Of a DNA stretch of 33,095 nt, positions 24,320-32,668 are shown piece by piece (the first letter of the stretch is position 1; every line of letters begins with the position of its first letter). Under the pieces are notes generated by a model that saw only the letters and a program-made list of their open reading frames with translations, did not search any database and had not been told where the DNA came from. This DNA comes from Methanobacteriota archaeon (lineage in GTDB: Archaea > Thermoplasmatota > Poseidoniia > Poseidoniales > Poseidoniaceae). The position numbers were made by a program, and so were the translations under genes. The stretch covers positions 1-33,095 of the forward strand of contig JABIYX010000064.1 in the NCBI GenBank assembly GCA_018666575.1, written 5' to 3'.

Positions 24320-26407
24320 ATGAGCAGTGAAATTGGCATCCTTATCTCGTTCTTAATTTTCCTAGGTTTTTTTGCAGGTGTTGGCCTTGCCAGCATGCGC
24401 GTTAAACAAGACACGACTGACGATTACCTTGTTGCTGGGAGAGGGATGCATCCGGCTTTGGCTGCACTGTCTGCCGTGAGTACTTGGAACTCAGGCTACA
24501 TGTTCATTGGATTTATTGGATTTACCTACACGATGGGATACTCTGTAATTTGGATCGGATTGTTTTCAACGATTGGGCAATTGATTGCGTGGGCTTGGTT
24601 ATACAAATTCATTCAGAAAGAAGGAAGTGAACGTGGCGTTCGCTCCCTATCTTCCCTTGTCGCTGAAAAAGCAGGAGCGCCTGAGGCAAAACTTGCTGCT
24701 GTTCTTTCAGTCTTCTTCCTTTGCATTTATGCTGCTGCTCAATTGACAGCAGGTGGAAAAGCGCTCTTTGTCATGATGGGCTGGGATGAGTTGGTGGGAA
24801 TTCTCATTGGGTTCGTCCTCGTTGTAGCCTACTGTTACGCAGGAGGAATTCGGGCATCAATTTGGACTGACGCTGCTCAGTCCTGTGTTATGATTGTTGG
24901 ATCTACAATTCTATGTTTCATTGCAATTGGAGAAGTTGGCGGCTTCTCTGGACTTAACGATGGATTGTCGGCGCAAAGTTCGAATCTTACAAACCTTCTA
25001 CCTCCAGATTTATCGTTTGGAATCAGCCTCTACATCTTTGCTTTCTTCCTTGGAGGATTGGGTGTTGCAGGGCAGCCTCAGGTTGTCTCCCGGGTCATGA
25101 CATTGGATTCTGATGAAGATCGCAAGAAGGCAATGATATGGTTCTTCATCTGGCAAACGCCATTCATCCTCATCATGTTGATTATCGGACTTGCAAGTCG
25201 AGTCTTGTTTAGTGCAGCAGAGTATGATGCTGAATTGAGCCTACCGAAGATGGCAATGGAAACAATGCCTGCAGTTGGCATTGGAATGATTCTAGCATCG
25301 ATTTTCGCTGCTACAATGTCCACTGCAGACAGCCAAGTGTTGGCCTGCACTGCGGCGATTACTGATGATATTAAGCCCGAATGGAATCAAAATCACAAGA
25401 GAACGAAACAGGTGACACTGGTCGTAGCAGCGTTTGCAACTGCGATCTCAATCGCTGGATTGTATATTCCAGGAGGGGATTCTGTATTCACTCTCGTTGT
25501 TCTCGCAGTCTACGGTTTAGGAGGCGTTTTCGTTCCACTACTTATTCTCCGGTGGAGCGGATACAAACCAGATTCACTCCATTCGATTGTGATGATGACT
25601 TCTGCTTTTGCAGGCGTTATCATTTGGGGTTTACTTGGATTCGGCGAAGATATCTTCCCCTCCGTCCCCGGAATGGGCGCAGCGTTCCTTGCTCACTTCC
25701 TCATGTGTGCATTTAGAGAAGCATCAGATTCGAACTCATTAGGCCGATTCAAGATCCCCGAAGCCAGAAAGAATCAGATGGTTGGTTTCGGTATTGCACT
25801 TCTCTTTGTTGCTGGGGCTGCAGAAGCCGGTTATGCGGCTTATGCTCCAGAATCCATTCCTTCGACCTCAGCTAAAGGGGAAATTGGAGTGTATTCAGTG
25901 AACGGAAATGTCACATATCACGAAATTGGATCAGGTAGCGGCTACATCAATGACGGGGAAACCTCTGTTATTGAGGCAAGTTCTGATGATTCAAACCTCG
26001 ATGGGTTGAATCTTGTTGGTTTCAGAGTTACCACATCTCACGTTGATGATGAACCAGACGGCAATCCATTTACTTGTGCTGGTGTTTCGAATGAAGATGA
26101 CTTAGTCTCTGTTTCTGGAGGAATTGGAATGAATGTTTCATCGAGTTCAGGCACAGAATCTCCCCTCATGACATATGGAGTCTTCATACCTGATGTCTTA
26201 AACCAAACATTAACACTTTCAATTAACGAAATTGAACAACTATTGGATGCAGGAACAACTGGATTTGGAGATTACACATTTGATATTGAAGTCAGTACAA
26301 ACGCTGGCTCTCGAGCCGGTTGTAATAAACAAGATGAAGGTGAACAAATCGATTGGACCATTGAAGTCATCTCTCTCGAGTATGTCATCAATGAAGTCAC
26401 AGAGTGA
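24320..26407 (+). CDS. Sodium/solute symporter (SSS family) with added extracytoplasmic C-terminal domain
   Basis: Cation-driven uptake transporter of the SSS family (PutP, PanF and SglT relatives), 695 residues. The opening TTDDYLVAGRG, the TWNSGYMFIGF segment, GGIRASIWTDAAQ and the sodium-site sequence ATMSTADSQVL are family marks. About 13 membrane helices are expected up to about residue 520. After a last helix near 500-520, a soluble region of about 170 residues follows. It is rich in Gly, Ser, Asp and beta-prone stretches, with two cysteines, and probably lies outside the cell. This extra domain is not usual for the family. ATG 24320 is preferred to the GTG at 24305, with GGAAGTGA six bases upstream. 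The substrate is unknown. The end overlaps the convergent metallo-hydrolase gene by 11 bases. Confidence 0.85.
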   Translation: MSSEIGILISFLIFLGFFAGVGLASMRVKQDTTDDYLVAGRGMHPALAALSAVSTWNSGYMFIGFIGFTYTMGYSVIWIGLFSTIGQLIAWAWLYKFIQKEGSERGVRSLSSLVAEKAGAPEAKLAAVLSVFFLCIYAAAQLTAGGKALFVMMGWDELVGILIGFVLVVAYCYAGGIRASIWTDAAQSCVMIVGSTILCFIAIGEVGGFSGLNDGLSAQSSNLTNLLPPDLSFGISLYIFAFFLGGLGVAGQPQVVSRVMTLDSDEDRKKAMIWFFIWQTPFILIMLIIGLASRVLFSAAEYDAELSLPKMAMETMPAVGIGMILASIFAATMSTADSQVLACTAAITDDIKPEWNQNHKRTKQVTLVVAAFATAISIAGLYIPGGDSVFTLVVLAVYGLGGVFVPLLILRWSGYKPDSLHSIVMMTSAFAGVIIWGLLGFGEDIFPSVPGMGAAFLAHFLMCAFREASDSNSLGRFKIPEARKNQMVGFGIALLFVAGAAEAGYAAYAPESIPSTSAKGEIGVYSVNGNVTYHEIGSGSGYINDGETSVIEASSDDSNLDGLNLVGFRVTTSHVDDEPDGNPFTCAGVSNEDDLVSVSGGIGMNVSSSSGTESPLMTYGVFIPDVLNQTLTLSINEIEQLLDAGTTGFGDYTFDIEVSTNAGSRAGCNKQDEGEQIDWTIEVISLEYVINEVTE

Positions 26408-27236
26408 TTTGTTGTCCTTCGAATGCGACATGCCATCCAAGACTTGTGACTTGTTCGTGTTCAATGCTACCCGATGAATTAACCGGATTTGTGTGATTAA
26501 GATGCGTAAAATAAATCTCTGGATCTCCGCTTTGTTTCTGCCCTAATCGAGCCATGGTGTCTTGTATTGTTGGATGAGGTACTACGGACATATCTCGGCC
26601 CTGAAGTTCGCCGCCTGACCAAAATGTACCATCGAGTAGCGCGTGAGTAATGTCGAGATTGTTGAGCCATTCTCGAATTGAAACTGCATCATGTGCTGAG
26701 AGAGTCTGTTCCCATGAATCATGATCTGGTAGGAAGAGAACGGAATGCACCTTACCTCTAATAACAAAGGCATGCATATCAGAAAGTTCGGCTCTATGTG
26801 GAATAGCAATCGATTCAATGACGACATCATCGATTTCAACATTCCCAATTTCGGTCATTTCAAAGACGCCTTGTTCGAGCAGTAATGCCCACGCAGGTGT
26901 TGATTTGATGAGGTTCTGCATCGATGGACTGACGTGTAAGGGGATACCTCGAGCACTCATTGTTTCCCTTCCAAAGAGCCCAAGACCATCAACATGGCCA
27001 AGATGGGCATGGGTCAAAAACAGCCGATCAATCGTTGATTCTCCAAATATCTTGAGTTGCCGGCCAAGGTCTCTTGTCGCTTCGATGAGAATCGTTGTTC
27101 CGTTTTCTGTTTTGATACCGAGTGAAACCGGACTGCGATAATCTGCCTGTGTTAGGTTTTGACAGCATGGCCGCAGACAACCTGGTTGGGGCCTTCCGCC
27201 ATCTTGAGCTATTCCAAGAACAGTGAGTGTCGCCAT
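26397..27236 (-). CDS. PqqB-like metallo-beta-lactamase-fold hydrolase
   Basis: Zinc-type hydrolase or oxygenase of the metallo-beta-lactamase fold, 279 residues, close in layout to PqqB. Seen: the family start VLGIAQDGGRPQPGC; a Cys-rich turn (CLRPCC); the metal motif THAHLGHVDG (His76, His78, His81), a variant of the usual HxHxDH; and the later metal-binding segments FLPDHDSW, DGTFW and FTHLNHTNP. PqqB acts in pyrroloquinoline quinone synthesis, but many PqqB-like proteins occur in genomes without the rest of that pathway, and no pqqA, C, D or E gene is visible here. Function is therefore uncertain. It starts close to the divergent promoter region at 27237-27330 and its end overlaps the symporter gene. 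Confidence 0.75.
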   Translation of the reverse strand: MATLTVLGIAQDGGRPQPGCLRPCCQNLTQADYRSPVSLGIKTENGTTILIEATRDLGRQLKIFGESTIDRLFLTHAHLGHVDGLGLFGRETMSARGIPLHVSPSMQNLIKSTPAWALLLEQGVFEMTEIGNVEIDDVVIESIAIPHRAELSDMHAFVIRGKVHSVLFLPDHDSWEQTLSAHDAVSIREWLNNLDITHALLDGTFWSGGELQGRDMSVVPHPTIQDTMARLGQKQSGDPEIYFTHLNHTNPVNSSGSIEHEQVTSLGWHVAFEGQQITL

Positions 27237-27271
27237 GCTAACAAAATGCCGTTATGTTCCTACATGATAGA

Positions 27272-27278
27272 GATATAT
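27272..27278 (+). promoter_or_regulatory. TATA box for the unknown gene at 27331
   Basis: GATATAT lies about 56 bases before ATG 27331, giving a start of transcription near 27302 and a leader of about 29 bases that contains GGGGAG just before the ATG. The upstream ATG at 27277 overlaps this box and so cannot be the start if the box is used. Confidence 0.45.
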
Positions 27279-27330
27279 GCGGAGGGAAGACCTCAAGCGA
27301 GACCCCTTGTTGGGATGTGTTGGGGAGCAT

Positions 27331-29076
27331 ATGGCCAAACCAGCGCAAGTCACTTTCCCTGGTCAAAAACAACGCATGCGAATGCGTGGTACAAAGCATG
27401 CAAACGATGCAACTGCAAAGCGCCTTGGCCGAAATCTGCGGGTTCTTCTGGAAGATCCTGATGCATGTTTACCAACCATGACTTGGAAAGGGCGATTGAG
27501 TTGGGGGCGTAAAGACCCAGTATCAAAAACGCTCAATAATTTGAAGAAAATTGTTGCGAATAAGGACAATACTGCTTGGCTCTCGAAACGAATGCTTGCG
27601 AAGCGAGGCGATCCTGTTGGAAAGGCTCTCGCAGGGTCGCTACATGCAGCTCATGATTCCGATATTACAATCGTGGGTAATTTCAAATCACCAAATTTTG
27701 GAACGGGTTCATTCATCCGAAGAGGAGATGGTAAGCAGGGGTATCTTGCTGGATTACAAAACCATCAAAACCTCACATTGCGATTATTGCCTTGGGAGGA
27801 CCATGCTCGAAAAGGAATGTATTTCTTCTCATGGGAAGGAGGATTTGTTTGCACCGGGCCAAATCCTACACCACCCGCTGGTTGGCTTGAGGATGTTCTA
27901 GAACGTTCTCGGTTTGATTTTCAACATGAACAAGTCGAAGGAATCGATGTCTTTGTTGCAGGAGATATTGATCCTAGCGATGTATTGAACAGCGTTCCAT
28001 CGAATGAAGGTTGGGTGCGGCTTACATTCAAGCATGGGCCAATCGTTGGGATCGACCTTCAATCCCTTCGTGCTACGGGAGAGAAAGAAAGTGCCTTTGT
28101 CCATCATCTTGCACTTTCAATGCTTCCTCCATTGTTGATGTCAATCGTAGAGATTGATGCCATGTGGATTCCTATGGGGTGGGACCCAGAACAAGAACTC
28201 CCAGAAAGTGCACTCGAAGGATTGGGCAAGATTGTCGCGGGTTGGCATGGCCTTACTGTTCCCGAAGGCGGTTTGAGTATGGCTTGTCAACGTGCCGTAA
28301 TCGATTCCCTAGAGTCGGGTTTACTTCTTGGTTCATCGTGGTGCGAAGGCTCCTCAATCGATGAGATTCTTGATGCATTGAAGGGAATGGCTGGTGCTGA
28401 GGATGAAAAAATGTTAGCGGCAGGCGTCTTTTTTCATGCAATGCAGGCATCAACCGAAGGTATTCGAATTGACTCACGCGGTGGGCTGCGTGAGCGCGAT
28501 GGAAGTATTATTGAAGTCATGGAGGGGGCAAGTCTTAGCGATGCAGTGAATGCTTTGTGGGAAGAAAATGGTCTCGCTGGTCTTGATCACATCGGCATTG
28601 ATGGGGATGAAGCTCAAATCATTTGGAAGCAGCAATTGAAAAAGCCAAAACCGTTGAAGACTTTCCTCAAAGGATTAGGAACAACACGTGAGAAGGCTCA
28701 GAAGAAGGCTAAATTCCCATTCTCCAAGGAAGAAATATCAGGCCCAACCGGCTCAATTCATGATTTGATTTTAACTGGACTCTTGGAAGGACCTGGAATT
28801 GCTGAACGTGTTGCAACATCTCGTCATGATGGAATCGATGAATCTGCTGCTGGGTGGTCGTGGTTGTGTGCTGCTGGTCGCTCAAGTGGACAAGATTGGC
28901 ACTTTGAATCACTTGCACGGGATCGTGGTGGTGCTTGGATGGAGGCAACCAAGGTTTTGCTAAAAGCGGGAAAGAATCTCCTTGAATCTGAAGGAAATGA
29001 CCGAACTGAATTCATGGATGCTTTGAATAACTTGCATTCTGCAACTGGACAGCAAGAGCCTCTGCCATCATTGTGA
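27331..29076 (+). CDS. Large soluble protein of unknown function
   Basis: Not recognised. The 581-residue product is soluble, without signal peptide or membrane segment. The N-terminal 25 residues are basic (KQRMRMRGTKH), and residues up to about 100 are rich in Lys and Arg, suggesting nucleic-acid contact (weak inference). A beta-rich region (about 110-200) follows with WEGGFVCTGPNPTPP, then mixed alpha/beta segments. A second basic stretch lies near 445-480 (KKPKPLKTFLKGL, EKAQKKAK), and the C-terminal part is helical. ATG 27331 is preferred to ATG 27277 because of the TATA box and the GGGGAG ribosome-binding site at minus 5. It is a single-gene unit between divergent and convergent neighbours, and its end overlaps the PLP-enzyme gene by nine bases. 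Confidence 0.6.
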   Translation: MAKPAQVTFPGQKQRMRMRGTKHANDATAKRLGRNLRVLLEDPDACLPTMTWKGRLSWGRKDPVSKTLNNLKKIVANKDNTAWLSKRMLAKRGDPVGKALAGSLHAAHDSDITIVGNFKSPNFGTGSFIRRGDGKQGYLAGLQNHQNLTLRLLPWEDHARKGMYFFSWEGGFVCTGPNPTPPAGWLEDVLERSRFDFQHEQVEGIDVFVAGDIDPSDVLNSVPSNEGWVRLTFKHGPIVGIDLQSLRATGEKESAFVHHLALSMLPPLLMSIVEIDAMWIPMGWDPEQELPESALEGLGKIVAGWHGLTVPEGGLSMACQRAVIDSLESGLLLGSSWCEGSSIDEILDALKGMAGAEDEKMLAAGVFFHAMQASTEGIRIDSRGGLRERDGSIIEVMEGASLSDAVNALWEENGLAGLDHIGIDGDEAQIIWKQQLKKPKPLKTFLKGLGTTREKAQKKAKFPFSKEEISGPTGSIHDLILTGLLEGPGIAERVATSRHDGIDESAAGWSWLCAAGRSSGQDWHFESLARDRGGAWMEATKVLLKAGKNLLESEGNDRTEFMDALNNLHSATGQQEPLPSL

Positions 29077-30240
29077 AAGGGCTTGGTTCAAGTCGTTCCA
29101 AAGATCTTCAACGTCTTCAATTCCTACACTGATGCGAACATAACCAGGTTCAATCCCTGCTGCTATTCGAACATCGACCGGTACCGCCATGTGGCTCGAA
29201 GTTGCTGGAACTTCAATCAGAGATTCAACGCCACCAAGAGAGGTTGCTTCGTAAAAGAGTTTCAATTTCGACATGAAATCCATAGCGCCTTCGTCTCCGC
29301 CATCGACAACGATTCCAAGCATTCCACAACCTTTTGGTACGACTCTCTGAGCAACTTCATACTCTGTGTGAGAAGGAAGTGAAACATGCTGAACACGCAT
29401 CACCTTTGGGTGGGAATCAAGTCGCTTTGCAAGCGTAGCAGCGTTGGATGTGAGCAATGGCATCCGAGCATGAAGGGTTCGCATCCCACGTTCAAGAAGA
29501 TAGCAGTTATGTGGATCTGGAGAACCTCCAAAGTGGACTCTTCCCTTGAATATTTTAGAGATAAGTTCCTTTGAACCAACAACCGCTCCTCCTATTAAAT
29601 CAGAGTGTCCGCCGAGGAATTTCGTGGTTGAATGGATAACAAGATCAACACCCATTGAAAGTGGCTTACAAGCCCATGGAGATGCAAATGTGTTGTCGAT
29701 GATGACAAGCAGGTTATGGCGCTTTCCAATCTCGACCATTGCAGGAATATCACAAACTTTGAGGTTTGGATTTGTGATTGTCTCAATGTAGAGAATCTTC
29801 GTGTTTGGCTGAATAGCAGCCTCATAGGATGAAGGTTCGGTCATATCGGCCATGGTTACTTCTATTCCAAAACGAGGAAGTTCTTCTGTGATTAGCCCGT
29901 AGGTTCCACCGTAAACATCAGGAGATGCAACCATGTGATCTCCTTGGCTCAAGAGCATCATCAATGTAGAAGAAATTGCGGCCATACCGCTTGCAAACGT
30001 TTCTGCATCCTCTCCCCCTTCCATTGCACAGATTTTTTGCGCAACAGCATCAGAGTTTACTGAGGAGATTCGTGAGTAAAGAAGTGTGTGTTGGGCTCCA
30101 GCTGCCCAGCCTGCATAGCGCTCTTCAGTCAATTTGTATGTTGATGATAGGAAGATTGGAGTGTTGACTGATTCGCCAACGTGATTGGTTCCTGCGTGCA
30201 CGTTTTTTGTTCCGTCTTGGTGATGTTGGTTGTCGTCCAT
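29068..30240 (-). CDS. Cystathionine gamma-synthase/lyase family PLP enzyme
   Basis: Pyridoxal-phosphate enzyme of the Cys/Met metabolism family (cystathionine gamma-synthase, gamma-lyase, methionine gamma-lyase, O-acetylhomoserine sulfhydrylase), 390 residues, the usual size. Seen: YSRISSVNSDAVAQ (Tyr55 and Arg57 contact the cofactor of the partner subunit); FASGMAAISS; IDNTFASPW with Asp182 pairing to the pyridine nitrogen; HSTTKFLGGHSD with Schiff-base Lys207; and the C-terminal TSLGGVESL and GYVRISVGIED. It works in the cytosol as a tetramer. The members cannot be separated safely by motif alone. ATG 30240 is used; an in-frame TTG four codons upstream is less likely. The EamA transporter gene lies 62 bases upstream on the same strand, possibly one unit. 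Confidence 0.9.
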   Translation of the reverse strand: MDDNQHHQDGTKNVHAGTNHVGESVNTPIFLSSTYKLTEERYAGWAAGAQHTLLYSRISSVNSDAVAQKICAMEGGEDAETFASGMAAISSTLMMLLSQGDHMVASPDVYGGTYGLITEELPRFGIEVTMADMTEPSSYEAAIQPNTKILYIETITNPNLKVCDIPAMVEIGKRHNLLVIIDNTFASPWACKPLSMGVDLVIHSTTKFLGGHSDLIGGAVVGSKELISKIFKGRVHFGGSPDPHNCYLLERGMRTLHARMPLLTSNAATLAKRLDSHPKVMRVQHVSLPSHTEYEVAQRVVPKGCGMLGIVVDGGDEGAMDFMSKLKLFYEATSLGGVESLIEVPATSSHMAVPVDVRIAAGIEPGYVRISVGIEDVEDLWNDLNQALSQ

Positions 30241-30302
30241 GTTGCAGCCCAAACCGAACGAGTTGCATTCAGCCCTTCAACGATGTGGAAGTTTTTGATG
30301 AA

Positions 30303-31232
30303 TTATTCTTCCTCTGATGAGGTTGATTGCCGCAATTCTACAAGGACATTGCCCAAAAGTAAAGCCGACCCTCCAACAGCGATCCACATCGTCCAATCTG
30401 TTAAACCGAGACCCAAGGCGAACATCGTGGCCCAAACTGGTTCAAGGCCATAGATAATGGCGGCTTGTACAGGATGAAGATATCTTTGAAGTAAATTGAG
30501 CAACAACAAAGCGAAGAGCGAACCAAGTAAGCCTAAGCAAAGTAGGGGGATAAGGACGTCATGTTCGAGTGTTAGTCCCCAGAGTGTGAAAGTGTCTCCG
30601 CCTCCCATCAGAAGGGAGATTGCGAAACTTCCAATGCTAACAACGAGGAAAGAAGTAATTGTGACCCCAAGAGGATCCATTCGTTGTGTAATCGATTGAG
30701 TAAAAATAATGTGAAGTGCGAAAAAGAATGCACAAACGACCGTCAAAATTTCCCCCTTCCCCCAAGAGAGGTGCGGGGGGCCTTCAATGAAGCCTGCTCC
30801 AAATGTAGCCAAGAGAACTCCTACAATCATCATTCGGGTTACGGCTTGGCCAGTCATTTTTGTTGAGATGACTGCCGTGAAAACAACATAAAGCGAGGTC
30901 AAAAACGCTGACGTAGAGGGTGAAATAGTATCGATACCAACCATTTGAGTTGTGAATCCTATGAGGAGGATTACTCCAAGAATCGTTCCTCCGCCCCATA
31001 ATTCCCTTTCTCTGAGTGCGGCTCTTGCCTTTGATGATCCGATGAAAAGCGCAATTGCTGCTATGAGGAAGCGGCCTCCTACGAGAACTGATACGACTGC
31101 AGTATGGCCATAGAGGTCAATTTCAGTTTGTAAGGCATTCATGGCTTGTTTCATCCAAATGAAAGTCGCTCCCCATACGATGGTTACAACGAGCAAACCC
31201 CATGCCGCTTTACGTCGCGTCACAGTCTGCAT
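30303..31232 (-). CDS. EamA/DMT-superfamily transporter
   Basis: Drug/metabolite-type membrane transporter of 309 residues with ten hydrophobic segments in two repeated halves of five, the standard EamA layout. The first repeat opens LLVVTIVWGATFIWMKQA. The second contains LTVVCAFFFALHIIFTQ and the family-like end AAIIYGLEPVWATMFALGLG. Termini face the cytoplasm. Members export amino acids, nucleobases or other small metabolites; the location upstream of a sulfur-amino-acid enzyme would fit amino-acid export, but this is only inference. The gap to the divergent reductase gene is 80 bases with no convincing TATA box. Confidence 0.88.
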   Translation of the reverse strand: MQTVTRRKAAWGLLVVTIVWGATFIWMKQAMNALQTEIDLYGHTAVVSVLVGGRFLIAAIALFIGSSKARAALRERELWGGGTILGVILLIGFTTQMVGIDTISPSTSAFLTSLYVVFTAVISTKMTGQAVTRMMIVGVLLATFGAGFIEGPPHLSWGKGEILTVVCAFFFALHIIFTQSITQRMDPLGVTITSFLVVSIGSFAISLLMGGGDTFTLWGLTLEHDVLIPLLCLGLLGSLFALLLLNLLQRYLHPVQAAIIYGLEPVWATMFALGLGLTDWTMWIAVGGSALLLGNVLVELRQSTSSEEE

Positions 31233-31312
31233 GAATTACGTTGTCCACCCAAAGCGCATAGTGATGATGGTGGGGTAAGAAGCCTCAAAGAGCATCGTGC
31301 AGTCCACGAACC

Positions 31313-32659
31313 ATGTCGTCATGGACACAACCAATTGATACGGGGGAAATTCCTGAATCAGGAGCGTCCTTCGATGCAATTGTCGTTGGTGGCGGGCCAG
31401 GTGGCTCTTCTGCTGCTGGATACCTAGCAATGGCAGGAAAGCGCGTCCTACTGATTGAGAAAGGTGTTTGGCCAAGAGACAAGGTCTGCGGCGATGCTGT
31501 TGGCGGTAAATCGCTTTCACATGTTAAGGCACTCGGAGTAAAAGAGACTCTTGAGAAAACCCCTCATTTTCGAGTCAATGGAATTTTATTCTCTAGTCCA
31601 AATGGGAAAGAGGTTCGAGTCCCACTTCCAGAAGAAGATGTTGCGCGATTAGAAGCGGGATACTCATTACCAAGAGCACAGTTTGATCAACTCTTGTTCG
31701 AAAGAGTTCAGCATCTTGTTCGAGAAAATGGGGGCTCTGTGCTTCAAGGCGCAGATGTTACAGATGTTCTATTCAATGATGGAAACGACCCGGGTGAAGG
31801 AACAAAAGATGCACGTTTTGCATCTGGAATCCAACTTCGAATTGGTGGGAAAAAGGGCGATGTTTACGAATTCAGCGCCCCAGCGATTGTTGGTGCAGGA
31901 GGATATCGTTGCCCAGTTGCAACAGCGCTCGTTGTGGACACATACAACGAGGTCATGGTCGACAGAAAGCACTATTGCGGTGGATATCGTGAGTATTGGG
32001 ATGATGTCAAAGGATGTGAAGAAAACATTGGAGACATTGAAATCCATTTCGTAGACGACATCATTCCTGGATACTTCTGGATCTTCCCGCTTGGCAATGG
32101 AAGAGTAAATGTTGGCTGTGGCATGGTTATGCATTTGATGGATAAACAATCCAAAAAACTCAAGGCATTGCAACGAGATATTATTGCAAACCATCCTCAA
32201 TTCAAAGAACGGTTTGCAAATGCAACATTGGTTGAAGGAACGGCAAAGGGATGGCAACTCCCCTTCGGCTCTCCCCGGAAAAAACAGAAGCTCCAGCCAA
32301 GAAGAATGGCAATGAACGGGGCATGGTTGGTCGGAGACGCTGCAAGCCTCATCGACCCATTTTCTGGCGAGGGGGTTGGAAACGCTTTGGTTACTGGAGA
32401 GATTGCAGCACGTCATATCCTTGAAGAGAAATCTCCGATGGAGTATCAAGTGGAGGTGTGGTCTGTGTTGGGTAAAGAACTAACCAACAGTTACAGAATG
32501 CAATCGCTCTCTCGACGCTCATGGTTGCTCAATTGGTTTGTTGGAAAGGCAGGTAAAAAACCAGCACTTCAAGAAATGATGACGGAGATGATTGCAAGCA
32601 AAGAAGCACAAGAAAATCTTCATTCTCCATGGTTCATGTTCAAGACCTTGATGTTCTAA
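31313..32659 (+). CDS. Geranylgeranyl reductase family FAD enzyme
   Basis: FAD-dependent reductase that saturates double bonds of isoprenoid chains, as in digeranylgeranylglycerophospholipid reductase of archaeal lipid synthesis. The 448 residues show the Rossmann start FDAIVVGGGPGGSSAAG, the family motif PRDKVCGDAVGG near residue 54-65, the substrate-region YFWIFPLGNGRVNVG and the second FAD motif GDAASLIDPFSGEGVGNAL. The C-terminus carries extra helices and is longer than Thermoplasma GGR (about 400). Several paralogues often occur in one archaeal genome and some act on quinone side chains, so the exact substrate is open. It is followed nine bases later by a HAD phosphatase gene, likely the same transcript. 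Confidence 0.85.
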   Translation: MSSWTQPIDTGEIPESGASFDAIVVGGGPGGSSAAGYLAMAGKRVLLIEKGVWPRDKVCGDAVGGKSLSHVKALGVKETLEKTPHFRVNGILFSSPNGKEVRVPLPEEDVARLEAGYSLPRAQFDQLLFERVQHLVRENGGSVLQGADVTDVLFNDGNDPGEGTKDARFASGIQLRIGGKKGDVYEFSAPAIVGAGGYRCPVATALVVDTYNEVMVDRKHYCGGYREYWDDVKGCEENIGDIEIHFVDDIIPGYFWIFPLGNGRVNVGCGMVMHLMDKQSKKLKALQRDIIANHPQFKERFANATLVEGTAKGWQLPFGSPRKKQKLQPRRMAMNGAWLVGDAASLIDPFSGEGVGNALVTGEIAARHILEEKSPMEYQVEVWSVLGKELTNSYRMQSLSRRSWLLNWFVGKAGKKPALQEMMTEMIASKEAQENLHSPWFMFKTLMF

Positions 32660-32668
32660 GAGCAAAAC

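Noticed and set aside
26397-29076. Convergent gene ends overlapping by 11 bases (26397-26407) and 9 bases (29068-29076)
   Set aside because: Short convergent overlaps are common in compact archaeal genomes and need no special explanation.
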